A program made the position numbers and the translations under genes. Below are positions 21,606-32,579 of a DNA stretch of 64,000 bases, piece after piece. This DNA is from Amphibalanus amphitrite (Eukaryota > Arthropoda > Thecostraca > Balanomorpha > Balanidae), in NCBI RefSeq assembly GCF_019059575.1, contig NW_024882327.1:248001-312000 (forward strand). Direction: 5' to 3'. The notes beneath the pieces are model-generated. The model was given only the letters and a program-made list of their open reading frames with translations, had not been told where the DNA came from and searched no databases. How positions within the stretch are numbered: the first letter of the stretch is position 1; every line of letters starts with the position of its first letter.

Positions 21606-22157
21606 CTACTAACTGTTCCCAATAACATCATGTTTACAGGTGTAACTTCACTAACAAAAAAAAAAACATCACGCATTTTCATGAGTGCATAAGGCGTTCT
21701 AAGGTAGACAAGACTGTCTAAAAAAAAAAAAACTCAAAGATGTTGCTGGAGGGTCCGAGCAGGTAAATAAAGTAAACAGTATTATCCCATGGCGAAAGGA
21801 TGTGTTACACATTGGTTCACGTGTTATCTTGAAAAGTTTATCACTCGATGGATAACTGAGTTGTTAAACATGCGGGAGGGGTTTAACAAATTGTTAAACC
21901 CCTTGTTGTGACGTCACATTTCATACAGGGATGGGGTATTGAAATTAAATGTGTTAATTCATTTGAATAACCAAAACAAACATCGGTGATCCATCATATG
22001 ACGATATGTATTTCAATCACATCGCATCACATTCAAAACATTCGAGTTGCAGGCTGAACAAGCATAACGCAAGCATACAACAAGCATAATGGTGACAGTT
22101 TTCAAAATCACTATTCAAATCACTCCACTCCTTGTTGTCTAGCGCCCTCGTAACTTA
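21606..22157. other. AT-rich non-coding flank of the recombinase element
   Basis: Two runs of A (about 21655-21667 and 21721-21733) and several GTTAAA/TTGTTAAAC motifs, but no ORF. It may be the 3' part of the Crypton-type element; its boundary was not found. Confidence 0.5.
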
Positions 22158-22828
22158 TCAGTTACGACTGTACACATAGAATGTACAGCCATTGAAGTTC
22201 CCACTGAATCCGCTCGCACCAGTCGACATGCTCTGCGCGTGAACATCTTGCCCCCCATCCGCGCGAGACACAACTTCTGTCCTCTTGACTGGCCCAGCAG
22301 GATGGCTCTCTCCTGCGACCACAGCCGACATTCTCTTCTGCATTTTTTCATCGGCTTCGGCGTAGCTCGATAGAGAACTAACACTCTTATGTCCCGTAAG
22401 CTGCGCAATGAAATGCGGCGCCACTTGAGCGTCAAGAAGTCGTTTAACGCCGGTCTTGCGGCCGCTGTGGTTGGTAAACCTGTTTCCTTCTAAGCCCGCG
22501 TCAATCGCTGTCTCTTTCATCATCTTGCTGAGGCTGCCGTTGCCGAGCGGCTGGTTTTTATACCAGTCTTCTTTGCTCTGGTAGTTGATGGCTAGGTAGA
22601 ACGCTGGGTGTTCTTTGTTGTGTCTCTTTTCTTCATATAGCTTGAAAAGAGCCACCGCACAGCTTTCGGAACACTGACCCTCACAAGTCCAGTATATCTT
22701 GGGGGTGAATGGGCGTCCCGGGCATGCACCTTTTCTCGTCTTAGTAGCTCGCTCCTGAAACTCGATGAAGGTCCCTTCAGACGATTCACCGAGCTTCACA
22801 TCGCCCCATTGCATGTCACGGTGTTCTT
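22158..22828 (-). pseudogene. Crypton-type tyrosine recombinase, C-terminal catalytic part
   Basis: A minus-strand frame of about 218 codons from the first ATG, open upstream to the LINE junction. Catalytic features of tyrosine recombinases are visible: the HxxR box as NHSGRK, then LTGHKS, and the nucleophile in SLSSYAE, nine residues after the GH His. A Cys-containing stretch (WTCEGQCSESC) precedes them. This resembles the DUF3504 / KIAA1958-like recombinases of Crypton elements. The frame ends at 22158 after a Ser/Gly-rich tail. Its N-terminal part is at 24549-25141; the insertion between them separates the halves, so no full protein is made from this copy. Substrate and target site are unknown. 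Confidence 0.8.
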
Positions 22829-22834
22829 ACTTAC

Positions 22835-24511
22835 TTACTCCTCGGCGGTAGCTTCACTGGCGGAGCGGGACCCGAAGATACGAGTCCATGCCGCCTCTGC
22901 GCCTCCCACCGACTGCACGTCGGCCAGTGTCCTGCGAGAGATGGTGCCGCAGGCCAGCTGACAGGCGAGTCTACCCACGGCGCCACGACGATGCGACTTG
23001 GCGACCCATCCTCGACGAAGGCCGCGCTCGACCATCCTCTCGACCTCCCGGCTTCCTCGGTGCAGTGCTTCTTGCGCTTCCGCTTCTCTTTGGTAGTCGT
23101 TCACGATGTGCCTGATGTCGGAGGCCGAGAGCACGATCCTGCTGGTTGCCGAGGAGCCCTCTCCCGCCAAGCGGTCGGCCTTTTCATTCATGGAGATCCC
23201 GGAGTGGCCAGGGCAGTAGAGCCAGGTTATCCTTTGGGGAACCTGTTGCCACTCGGGAGGCGACCAGCCAGTTTCCAGTTTCCGGAGGAGAGATTGTGAG
23301 TCGGTGGCGATGATTATGTGCTCCGCGTCTGGGGCGAGCTCGCGAGCGGCGCACAGGCCGAGGGTGACCGCCTCCATTTCCGCGCGCATGCTCGACAGGG
23401 TCAGTCGACATGCCCCGGATGTGCAGCGCGTCGACTCGCCGTACCTGAGGAAACAGCCCCAGCCGCTGCGAGGGGGGTCACGAGTGACCGATCCGTCGGT
23501 GGCGAGAACCAGAGTGGCAGTGTCCCGGTCGTGGATCTTGTCGAGAAGTTCCTCGAACGCCGCGTTGGCGACTCCAGGGGGCCACTCGCGGCATGATCTG
23601 TCAAGTGAGTGACAGGCCATGATATTCCAAGCGTCCGACACGCAGTCCGGAGTCGCTGCGAATTGAGGACACGCTCTCAAGCTGTGGCGCCCCTTGATGT
23701 CTCGCAGGGTCGCGCATGCCTGACGAATCCAGCCGCTCTTCTGAAGACGGCGCAGAGGGGCTCGGTCAGTCATGGACTGGACAGCGGTGCGGAGAGGGTG
23801 CCCCGGCGTTTCCAAGATCTTGGCGACGGCCGTCACCCTGAGTGTCTCGATCTTCTGGGGCACTGACCGCACGTCGACCATATAGCGAAGAGTGGGTCGT
23901 GCCGTGTCGCGAGTGCATCCTGTTGCGATTCTCAGCGCGGCGTTTTGTATGCGGTCGAGCCTCTCGAGGGAGGATGGGCTGGCCGTAATCACCTCTCCAC
24001 CGTACGTTAGACGGCTCAGGATGAGGGAGCGGTAGAGTTCGACGATGCGCCGCTGGCAGACGCCCCTCTTCTGAGCCATCTTCAGCGTGCCGAGTGCCCT
24101 GGTGCATCGAGAGACGACCTTCTCGATGTGTGCGCCGAAGGTGAGGCGCCTGTCCAGCGTAACGCCGAGATGAGTGATGGTCTCGGTGTCGGGTATAGGC
24201 TGACCGTCGTAGCGAAGTCGACATGGAGGTGGGCAGTGCTTACTCAGAGATAGCACGCAGGCTGTGGCCTTCGCAGGATTTATTTCCATGCTGGCGTTCT
24301 GGCAGATTGTTAGAATATCATCCAAGACCTCTTGCATGTGACGCTCGAGAACGGCCATGTCTTTTCCCGTGCCGACCACCAGAACGTCGTCGGCAAAGGT
24401 CAGGACATGAAACTTGCTAGGGAGAGACATCGTCGCGATGGGCAGTGTATAAGCGTTGAAGCATATCGGAGACAGCGGAGACCCTTGTGGGAGAGCCATC
24501 ATCAAACTAGT
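22835..24511 (-). pseudogene. LINE reverse transcriptase (C-terminal half) plus RNase H
   Basis: 556 codons from the first in-frame ATG (24505), truncated at the 5' end inside the RT palm. RT motifs: LPQGSPLSP, then FADD (catalytic Asp pair) in LTFADDVLVVG, then HLGVTLDRRL. A thumb region follows with RSLILSRLTYG. The RNase H domain sits near residues 320-480 with LATDGSV (Asp), RAEMEA (Glu), IATDSQS (Asp) and PGHSGISMNEKADRLAG (His/Asp). The C-terminal tail lacks a recognisable zinc finger. The stop codon is the first TAA of the tail repeat, so there is essentially no 3' UTR. The endonuclease and N-terminal RT are missing, so this copy is dead. It is a different fragment type from the endonuclease piece at 14174. 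Confidence 0.9.
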
Positions 24512-24539
24512 CCACTCCGACTAGTTTGATGATGGCTCT
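24492..24539. repeat. 20-bp perfect inverted repeat at the LINE 5' junction
   Basis: Arms 24492-24511 and 24520-24539 (AGAGCCATCATCAAACTAGT and its complement) with an 8-base loop. One arm is LINE coding sequence and the other is its inverted copy at the very 5' junction, before the target duplication. Confidence 0.95.
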
Positions 24540-24548
24540 TCACGGTGT

Positions 24549-25141
24549 TCACGGTGTTCTTGAACACCACGAAGACCGAAGCCAGTGGTAAACTTCCACC
24601 AGAGTGCCCGCAAGAGACACTTAGGCGAGTGTTTCCCCATTGCTCCACTAGTCCAAAGTTTCTTCTCATCATCTTCGCTGAGGGGCATTGCACGATTCGG
24701 CCGATTTCCCTTTCCTGCTCCCTTCGCAATGGTCACCTTTGCCGACAGACAAGCCCGAAACTTATCATATTCTTTCCCACTCAGATCTGGTTGCGGGTGC
24801 TTCACGGCCTTCAGATGTCTCTCCAGCGAATACCGAACGCCGTTGTAAGTAGAAATTTCAAATGGATCGCCATTGTCCTTGTTAAGTTCCATGATAAATT
24901 CGCATAGAATTATGTTCAGCTCCCTTGCCGGAATAGTCTCTATCGGTCTAGTCTCATTCTTTCTTTGTAGAAAAGCGTCTAACTTCCGGATATCTGACTT
25001 GGTTTTCTTAGTCGTTGCCGCCGGCACCTGATTTTGAATAAACTTGTCAATTCTTTCTTCCACATTTTCATCTGGTTCATCATCATAGTCCAGGAACCCT
25101 TGAAACATGTCAAAATTAGGTAACTCCCTTTCATGGTTCAT
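24549..25141 (-). pseudogene. Crypton-type tyrosine recombinase, N-terminal part
   Basis: Minus-strand frame from the ATG at 25141. The acidic N terminus (DYDDEPDENVEERIDKF) is followed by a Lys-rich SAM-like DNA-binding region with DIRKLDAFLQRKNE, ELNIILCEFIMELNK and YSLERHLK. It reaches the first conserved Arg context FGLRGVQEH just before the LINE junction at about 24561. Codons after that belong to the insertion. Together with 22158-22828 it forms a recombinase of the usual size for the family. No intron or frameshift is needed apart from the insertion. Crypton recombinases move circular intermediates by Tyr-mediated strand exchange. Domestication as a host gene is an alternative I cannot exclude. 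Confidence 0.8.
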
Positions 25142-26614
25142 ATCGACCCAGAAAGTAGTTAGACCAAGAAGAAGTAGAAATTAATTAGTACAATAAAGTA
25201 ATCAGACCCCTACTATCAAAAAGTAACGACAAAGTAATCCAAGGAAGTAATCATGGAAGCTGATAAATATTTTGCAGATGGCTTTGTGCAAGGCCCTAAA
25301 ACATAAGGTTGGACGAAGTTTCCTACCAACAAGGTACTAGAATTTGTCGTCATATTTCGTCCTTGCAGTTGTTTCTTTACAAATATAGAGCAAACAAGCA
25401 TGTTTCCTAATAGTATGAAAATTTGAAAGGAAATAATAAGTCACTTTACATTTGATTCACAAAAAGCCATTTCGAAATCAAATTCAGTGTAGTTTTGACC
25501 AAACTCTAGTCGACTTATCCAGTATCTACTCAATTTTCCAGATGCGTGGTTCAGACAAACACGTTGCTATGGGCGGTTGCTAAGGACGCTATCTCGTATT
25601 TGCAGATAGTTTTGTTGTTATGAAATAGGGTAAAATAAGCTCTTTGGACTTTTTCCTGTATTTTGGGGCTCATCTAATTTATCTAGCTTTGGCATAATAT
25701 TTTAACTTTATCATATCATGGTTCCAGACACAGGTGGTTAATTTCAGCGCGTAAAGAAATAAGAATAAAGACTTATTAATATTATGTTATACAGAATGCA
25801 AGTCGCCAGTCCCTGGTGGTAAAGTGAATGATACACAGAAATATCTGTTTTTATCCTGGTAGAAGTATCCTTGTGATCTAAGTGTGATCAATCATAAATT
25901 GTCTGAGAATCAGAAGTTTAGCTATAAGTCAAGAACCACGAAACAACCAGCTTATAGCTGGTGGAAGAGCCGCCACTCAGAAGCTTTCAGAAAACCGTGA
26001 ACGGTTGAGACAGCCGACAGGTTGAGAAATCAAGAGACCTGAGGCGCCAGAGAACCAGAGAATGCCTGGGAACTTTAAGGAACCGCTGGCTACCAGATCT
26101 TGACTAGAAACCAGAAGCCATGAAATGACCATTTCACGATCTAAGATCTTAGATCGTCTATGATCGATCGTCTATCTGCATCTATGCAGATTCTGGTGCC
26201 TGAAAATCGTGTGAACACACTTGACATTCCAACAGCAGCTCATTTCGGTACCGTTATAAGTCCAGGGCTGCGCAGTCGATGGATTTTCGGTGACTCTGAC
26301 TCCGACTCCGACTCCGGCTTCCAAAAAACAACTTCGACTCCGACTGCGGGCATACCTATCGACTCCAGCCGACTCTATTTCCGACTTCGACTCCGCAACC
26401 CTCACCCTGCCAGGTCTGCGGAGTCGATTGATTTTCGGTGACTCCGACTGACTCCGGCTCTGGTTTCCAAAATCGACTCCGACTCCGACCGCGGTCAGAA
26501 CTGTGGTTATAAATAACATGTCTGTGAATAAAAGCAGTTTCGGGTGCAGCCACCCCCTTTTGCTTTTCACACTCAAAAGCTCGTCCAAAACAGGAAGATG
26601 AACAGGAACTCAGC
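25142..26614. other. Non-coding DNA with GACTCC repeats
   Basis: AT-rich to about 25900, then a CAG/GAG-rich stretch (25930-26100). A short palindrome (GATCTAAGATCTTAGATC) lies at 26140-26157. (GACTCC)n-like arrays occur at about 26287-26325 and 26430-26495. Open frames across the arrays are repeat artefacts. Confidence 0.55.
26287..26495. repeat. (GACTCC)n-type microsatellite, two blocks
   Basis: Blocks at about 26287-26325 and 26430-26495 of ACTCCGACTCCGACTCC type, joined by a degenerate version (TTTCCGACTTCGACTCC). Confidence 0.8.
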
Positions 26615-27427
26615 TTAACCCGCGCACCGACGGGGGTCTGCGCCAACTTCGCACCGACGGGGGGGGGGGGCGGATGACCGCCCCCCCCCCAAGATCTCGA
26701 GAACGAGGCAAGATAGCGACAAGCGGTAAACGGCACCTCGGTTTGCGGTAAACGGCAAGCGGTTGACCTCAGGTCACGTGACCTCGAGGTCATCATGTAT
26801 ATCATTCGATGCGTCTTGACGAGCTGAACATGTCATCACTGTCAACCGTGGAAGCCGTATGGCTACCCATCTACGCTGGAGTACGAATAACATCATCTCA
26901 CAATGAGACCATCCGCACGGCTGTATCTTGTTCCTGTACGGAGTTATTGGCAAAAAACCTTTGGTGACCTTTGATGACGTCACATGACCTTACAGCTGCC
27001 CAACAGCAAAACAGACCTCAAGGTAGTGAAGGTTGATCGTATACGAGTATGAAGTCATGTATGGTATATGGGGCCATTCTGACCCGTTTTAGTGGTAAAA
27101 ACAGGGAGTTGATTTTTCCCCCATTGACTTATAATGGGGAGGTCGCGAAATTGACCTGACCTTAGGTCACCGATATCAAAATTCCGAGATATACAAATTG
27201 TAGCTACTAATGACCTAATAACATCCTGCGACTTTCAAAGGCCTCCGACATCTACTGTAGCTCTGGCACGGTGACAAAGTTGCAAAAAAGTGACTTGAGG
27301 TTGGGTCATTCAAAGTGACCTGGTGACCTGACCTTAAAAGTTAGGAAGTTCAAGCTTGCACACCATGTGTAAAATTGATGAGAGAATAGTCGTACCAAAT
27401 TTCGCGGCGCTACGCGCCGCGGTTTAA
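26615..27427 (+). mobile_element. TTAA foldback element, copy 5 (short end missing)
   Basis: Starts TTAACCCGCGCACCGACGGG. The motif CGCACCGACGGGGG is present twice before a long G run, the loop CGGATGACCG and a C run. The interior has GAGGTCATCATGTATATCAT and CATTCGATGCGTCTTGACGA near 26785-26822, CCATTGACTTATAATGGGG at about 27120-27138, GTGACCTGGTGACCTGACC near 27316 and the palindrome GCGGCGCTACGCGCCGC near 27403. Where other copies have a second G/C hairpin and terminus, this one goes straight to GTTTAAC (TTAA 27424-27427). Confidence 0.75.
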
Positions 27428-27570
27428 CACATCTAATGTATTTTTGTTGCTGTTTAATCAAGAATCATATCTCTGTCAAAGGTTACGGTAAAACAAAAAC
27501 TGATGGAGACCATTCTTGACCTGAAATGACCTTAGGGACATAAAGAGGGGTCACGGGTGCAATGCTGCGC
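27428..27570 (+). mobile_element. Fragment of a second TTAA-family element
   Basis: ACACATCTAATGTATTTTT through GACCTGAAATGACCTTAGGG and GGGTCACGGG resembles the interior of copy 4 (about 21026-21145), not the expected end of copy 5. The locus is therefore a composite. Confidence 0.6.
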
Positions 27571-28560
27571 CTCTTGGGGCACCATATGCGATGAGATCGA
27601 TGCGTGGCGACTGGCGTACACCTCGCTGTTTCTGCCTTTGAACAATTTTGTCTGCTTTATCTGCTAAAAACTCAATAAACACATTATCGAGCGTAGAAGC
27701 ATGACTCTTTTGTTACGTACAAGCTTTGTTCAGTTTGTCTGTAAGCATTGCAAGCTTCAAGGGGTCAATGCCCTGGGGCTGTGACGTCACGCTGGGGATC
27801 GTGACGTCAGCCGTGGGGTTGCCAGTCTAGTATGAACTAGACTTCGACCCCCCCTGGCTTTGTGAGCTTGTATATTTATTGAAGAACGCGCAACCGCCAC
27901 GGGATAAAACAATTAAACCACTCGCAGGAAAAAAATCATTTAAACGTCTCGCCTGCGGCTCGACGTTTAAATGATTTTTATTCCTGCTCGTGGTTTAATA
28001 TATATTTTACTCGCTTGGCCATCTCATCAGCAAATAATGTTGGCGTCAGTGGAAACATCAAGCTCAAAGGCAACCTTCTTTGTTGACGTATCATATACAT
28101 AAGCAGCTAGGTTACTTATAAGTACATCATTAATTCTCACAAAATAACATCACCTTATCGAATTTTCACCTGACTAGCAGATGCAGACAGACATGCCGCG
28201 TTGAGACAGGTGCATAGCGACAGAATAAAACTGTAAAGTCGGTCGGTCGGTCGTGTGTGACACCGACGCATCGACTGGTGAATCGATAACGGATCGCAGA
28301 CTGGGAGCTCGGCTCGCCAGCCGGCGGTAGCCGAGCGCTATGGATAGACAACAGGTGACTGGGCCGACGGTCAGCCAGCCAAAGCCGGGAGAGAGCGCTG
28401 GGAGCGATCCAGAGTCCAGAGCTGGTCCGTCAGAAACCTAAAACGCCTAGTCTGATCCAGCACTTTTCGGATAGCGAGCGAGACTGGGCCAGTCAGAGCG
28501 TTGGGACGGATCCGGTATTGGCCAGTGGTCAGCCCAAAGTTAGAGCTGGGTCAGTTACAT
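27571..28560. other. Non-coding DNA
   Basis: Contains two TGACGTCA-type sites near 27783 and 27802, the hairpin listed separately, and TCGG repeats near 28221. No gene is supported. Confidence 0.5.
27912..27999. repeat. Long near-perfect hairpin
   Basis: Arms 27912-27948 and 27962-27999 (outer ATTAAACCACTCGCAGGAA, inner CATTTAAACGTC) with a 13-base loop. The only obvious differences are in the A-run and one G/C position. It could fold as an about 37-bp stem or be a collapsed foldback element. Confidence 0.9.
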
Positions 28561-29924
28561 TGCTAGGACATCCTGTACCGAAGGCTGAGACTGACGCAGT
28601 ATGACTGACTTCCACTCGGAGTGCTTAGACTGGTGCCGTACCGAATGACGATTAGGTCCCAGAGCAGGTGAAGGGGCGGCGCCGTATGGGAGCAGGACAG
28701 GACTGAACCAGCGCGCCGGGACTGACCGCGCACCAGGCCGACTCGAGCGCTGTGACTGACACAGTGGCAGCGGCCCGCTCGAGCATTAGCACACTCCTCA
28801 TCACCGCAAGTCGCTACCAATGTCTTTGGTATTCTTCGATTTTCGTTGCTTGTCTGTGTGTCGGTTTCTGAGGCTTAAAATTATAACTATTACGTATAGG
28901 GACGGGTTCAAATGCGAAGGTTGAGCTGAATCTTATTGCATGATAATTATTTTTAAATAATTTAGATAACTGTTAAATGCATCGAATGCCTTTCATTTTA
29001 AATTTTTTTTCATACACATAATATCAAACATTTGGAAAATAATAAAATGCTTTTTAGTGCAACTGATTTACTAAATCAGCAAAATCCACTCATAATCAGG
29101 CTTTCTAGTTCCTCGTACAAAGAGGGAGGCAATCATGGCACAGGTATCTCTAAAAGCGTCAGCGCCCTCGTTGTGCCTCGATCGCGCCGGTGGCTTCCAC
29201 CGATAACAAGGCAATAATACCTGGCTGATGGGCCGCCGCCGCGCCGGTAGACTGACCCCCCTTATGACGTCACGGGGGTGGCAGATGGGAGTTCAGCAGA
29301 GTGGTCCTCACGGGCTGAAGGACCCCCGAGCACGCCTGGCACAATCCACGGCGACTTTCGAACGGGTACCAGTTACGTAAGGAAAGAAGGCAGAGCTCGA
29401 AATTTTATTGCCGATGTTTTGTGTCATTTGAGCTTCAACTTTCGCTATGTTTCAAACATATACTTCGTCCAAATTATATTTTCCCAACACTTGAAAACCA
29501 GAATAAGTCAGATGTTCCAGCAGTATTTTTCGATAATGTTTAAATAACTTGAGATCATCAAGAAGTTATGAAAAAGAGCAAACACGACTTGAAATCATGC
29601 AATGATTGCAGTGCGACATGTCCAGTGTTGGTTACCACGAGCAGCGGTGGACGCTGTTCAGTGGTCAGTGGTGTGTGAAGGTGACACGCGATCGGTCCGG
29701 CGCCGCCGCTGGGACCAGCGGACCCCGCCGGCGGCCCCGGCCAATCTCGCCGCACGCGGAGGCGGATATGCCGTCAATAATCACAGAGTACCGCCACACA
29801 GTCCTAGGGGATATTCGACGACAGTCGGCCCCGCAGTCAGAGACAGAGACGGACAGCCCGGCGGGCGGGCTACTGTCCCAGCCGCCCGACCGTCCTCACA
29901 CGATTCCTTACAGGGCTCCATGAC
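28561..29924. other. Non-coding DNA, GC-rich at 28600-28800 and 29640-29900
   Basis: The DNA from 28840 to 29100 is AT-rich. A 105-codon plus-strand frame at 29606-29923 has protein-like composition, but I found no paired splice sites and no domain, so it is not called. Confidence 0.5.
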
Positions 29925-30080
29925 TGTCCCAGACAGCTGACAGGACTATCCGACTGTCCCAGACAGCAGACAGGACTATCCGACTGTCCCACACAGTAGA
30001 CAGGGCTGTCTGACTCCGACTATCCCAGACAGCTGACAGGACTATCCGACTGTCCCACAGAGCAGACAGGGCTGTGTGTC
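29925..30080. repeat. Minisatellite of about 35-bp units (GACTGTCCCAGACAG type)
   Basis: At least four degenerate units of the form CCGACTGTCCCAGACAG plus a variable part ending GACAGGACTAT or GACAGGGCTGT. Confidence 0.8.
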
Positions 30081-30342
30081 TGTGCTACATAAGTGACCGC
30101 TGACTTTAGCAGGATGAGCAGTCACTATCGTTCAGGCTAGGCAGCTGCTATTGGACAGTTTAGGCAGCCGCCATTGGTCAGGCTAGTCAGCCACTATAGA
30201 CCAGGTTAGGCAGCCCACTGAGGCGAGCCGTCAGGTCAGACAGCGATCGATGCGGCAGCATTACGGCGGTATTTAAGCAGCGGTCGCCCATAGTGCATCA
30301 TGGAGGAGCAGCTGCCGGCCCGGCGGCGGTGCGGCCCGCCCA

Positions 30343-30545
30343 CTCACCGAGGGACTGACTGGTCACCGGCTGACGGACTGAGTGACTGGCCACCGGATGG
30401 AGGACTGGGTGACTGACCCCTGACTCAGAGACTGGATGACTGCAACCACCGAATGAAGGACTGAGTGACTGGTTCCTGCCTGAGCGACTGAAGGACTAAC
30501 CACCTGCTGACCGAGGGACTGATGACTGGGCATTGGCCTCAGGCT
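30343..30545. repeat. Degenerate GACTGA-type tandem repeat
   Basis: Repeated GGACTGAGTGACTGG-like words with irregular spacing. Any open frame here is a by-product of the repeat. Confidence 0.65.
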
Positions 30546-30893
30546 GCAGCCCAGCACCCACTGCCACTTGTGGGCCACATTACCGACACTGATGCTTCGA
30601 TCGCAGCCGACTAATGCGGGCTGATTCAGGCAAATTGAGCATGAAATAAAGAAGGCGCCTAATTTCCGTAAGTGACTGACCGGGCGCTGCAGCTCATTCA
30701 GGGTTTAACTATGTCAGAATAGCGATTAATAGTTTTACCATTAAAACATCGAAGTCTTCCGTCTTTGCTATTCAAATGACGTGCGTTTATCTATTTATAT
30801 CACACTCTGCGATATCTTCAGCAGAGACGATTACTACCATTCCATATCGAGCACACTTTGTGTCGCGCGCTGCCTAAAACAAGTGTAGGGACT
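30546..30893. other. Non-coding DNA
   Basis: Nothing recognised; an AATAAA lies near 30645. Confidence 0.5.
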
Positions 30894-32082
30894 TTAACCC
30901 GCGCCCCAGTGGCGGTCTCAGCCAACTTCGCCCTAGTGGGGGGGGGGGGGGCATATGTTACCACCCACCTCTAACTCAAAAACTAAGAGGGATAGAAAGA
31001 CGCGGTAAAAAGCAGTCGATAGCTCTCAATGCGTACGTTTGAAAGTATTTCAGTCATTTTTCACCTTTGAGCAATATTGGGGTCACCAGAGGTCATCAAA
31101 GGTCAAAATTTGCCAATTGTCATTATATTTTTCTGAAAACATGCCGCTATCTCAGGAACTATGGTAGCTAAAAAACGCATGGAACAGCAAACGATAGCTT
31201 TTGAGCTCTTCTTTTGAAAAGATCATTATCAATATTGACCTCAGGTCAACGGTTTAGCCTCCAGAGGGCAAAAACTCCAAAAATAGCTGTTTTTACGAAA
31301 AGTGTTTTTCGACAATAACTTTTGACTACAAAAAGCCACGGCATTTCTATTGCCAGAATCGTGTTCCCCTCGCCGAGACGCGTCGAATGAACTATAATTT
31401 GACCTTGAAATGTCAACTTGAAAATTTGACCTCAGTTCAAGGTCATGACCTGACCGGAAAAGGTCATGTTACATATCAGTCGATGCGTCTCAACAAGACA
31501 AACACAATGAGATCATCCCCAGCGTTCTATCTCTTTCCAATCGCGAGTTATTGGCAAAAAACTGTTTGTAGCCTCAAGTGACCTCAGATGACCTGTCTAG
31601 AGGCTATCAGCAAAAATGACACCTTGGTCATCACGAGTGGACTAAATCATTGTGATTCTGAAATATTTGGACTGTTCCCATGCGTACACACGGATCTAGA
31701 GGCATTTTCATTTTTCTCCATTGCCTTATAATGGTAAGGTCACGCCACTGACCTGACCTTAGGTCACGGATATGAAAAATCCGAGATATACAAATTGTAG
31801 GCACTCATAACATCATGCAATCCACCAAGTTTGAAACCTTTCTGACAAACACTGCAGGCTGGACATGATTGCAAACTTTTTTTTTAGGCTTGGTCAGTTA
31901 ACTTGACCTGGTGACCTGACCTGACATGACCTGGGGTCAAAAATTTCACACATTGTCCAAAATTGATGTACAAAAAGCTACCCCAAGCGGCGCGGCGCTA
32001 CGCGCCGCGCTTTTTTATTTACACGCGAAAAACGCGACAGGGTGGTAACATATGCCCCCCCCCCCACTGGGGCGAAGGTTAA
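30894..32082 (+). mobile_element. TTAA foldback element, copy 6
   Basis: Starts TTAACCCGCGCCCCAGTGG and ends CCACTGGGGCGAAGGTTAA. The left end has the motif twice (CGCCCCAGTGG, CGCCCTAGTGG). The loop CATATGTTACCA at the left has its exact reverse complement TGGTAACATATG at the right. The interior has GACGCGTCGAATGAACTATA near 31376, CAAGGTCATGACCTGACC near 31438, TCCATTGCCTTATAATGG at about 31718, TGACCTGGTGACCTGACCTG near 31904 and GCGGCGCTACGCGCCGC near 31993. Confidence 0.87.
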
Positions 32083-32579
32083 TCGAAGTGTAGGTATGTA
32101 CAGACATATCATGCCACCTCATTCGATTCGACTCACACAAATATGACTCAGGTATTGGCAGCTCAGTCAATCACCCAAAATCAGTCCTAAAAACGATTAC
32201 ATGGAGAGTGGAGGCTGTAACAGCGCCACACCTGCTAATCTCCCTATCAGGCCATGTTGTCGGGTCTCCAGCCGGCGACCCCCGGGAACAGCCACCCCGC
32301 CGAACCCAGCCGTGTGTTGGAAGGCCGATCACGCCCACACCCCGGCCAGCGGCAGAGTCCCCGGCGTTCCGCGGTTAATCTCGCGACTGAACAAGCACTC
32401 CCCAGTTGCTACCACATTATCAGCAGAAAATAGCGGCCCGGACAAGCTTCTGAAAAAACATTCCAATCTGGTTTCTCCGAGCTGGGTCTCGTCTCTGATC
32501 CCATTTATACGTCACCCGAATGGCCGGGGTGAGTTCAGAGTCGGTAATGGACCTGGCTTTGTTTCTGAGCCGTTCTTAC
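32083..32579. other. Non-coding DNA, possible intron of the minus-strand candidate gene
   Basis: Lies downstream (minus strand) of the splice donor at 32579. Nothing else recognised. Confidence 0.4.

Larger units (their letters stand above)
22829..24548 (-). mobile_element. 5'-truncated LINE inserted into the recombinase gene
   Basis: About 1.72 kb on the minus strand. The sequence TCACGGTGTTCTT occurs at 22816-22828 and again at 24549-24561, a 13-bp target duplication, with a further partial copy TCACGGTGT at 24540-24548. The 3' end carries a short TAAG repeat tail. The body encodes the end of reverse transcriptase and an RNase H. A 20-bp inverted repeat marks the 5' junction. RNase H after RT fits the I/Loa-like group of LINEs. 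Confidence 0.9.

Noticed and set aside
29606..29923. A 105-codon plus-strand frame with fairly protein-like sequence
   Set aside because: No convincing acceptor and donor pair and no domain; the GC-rich context explains the open frame.
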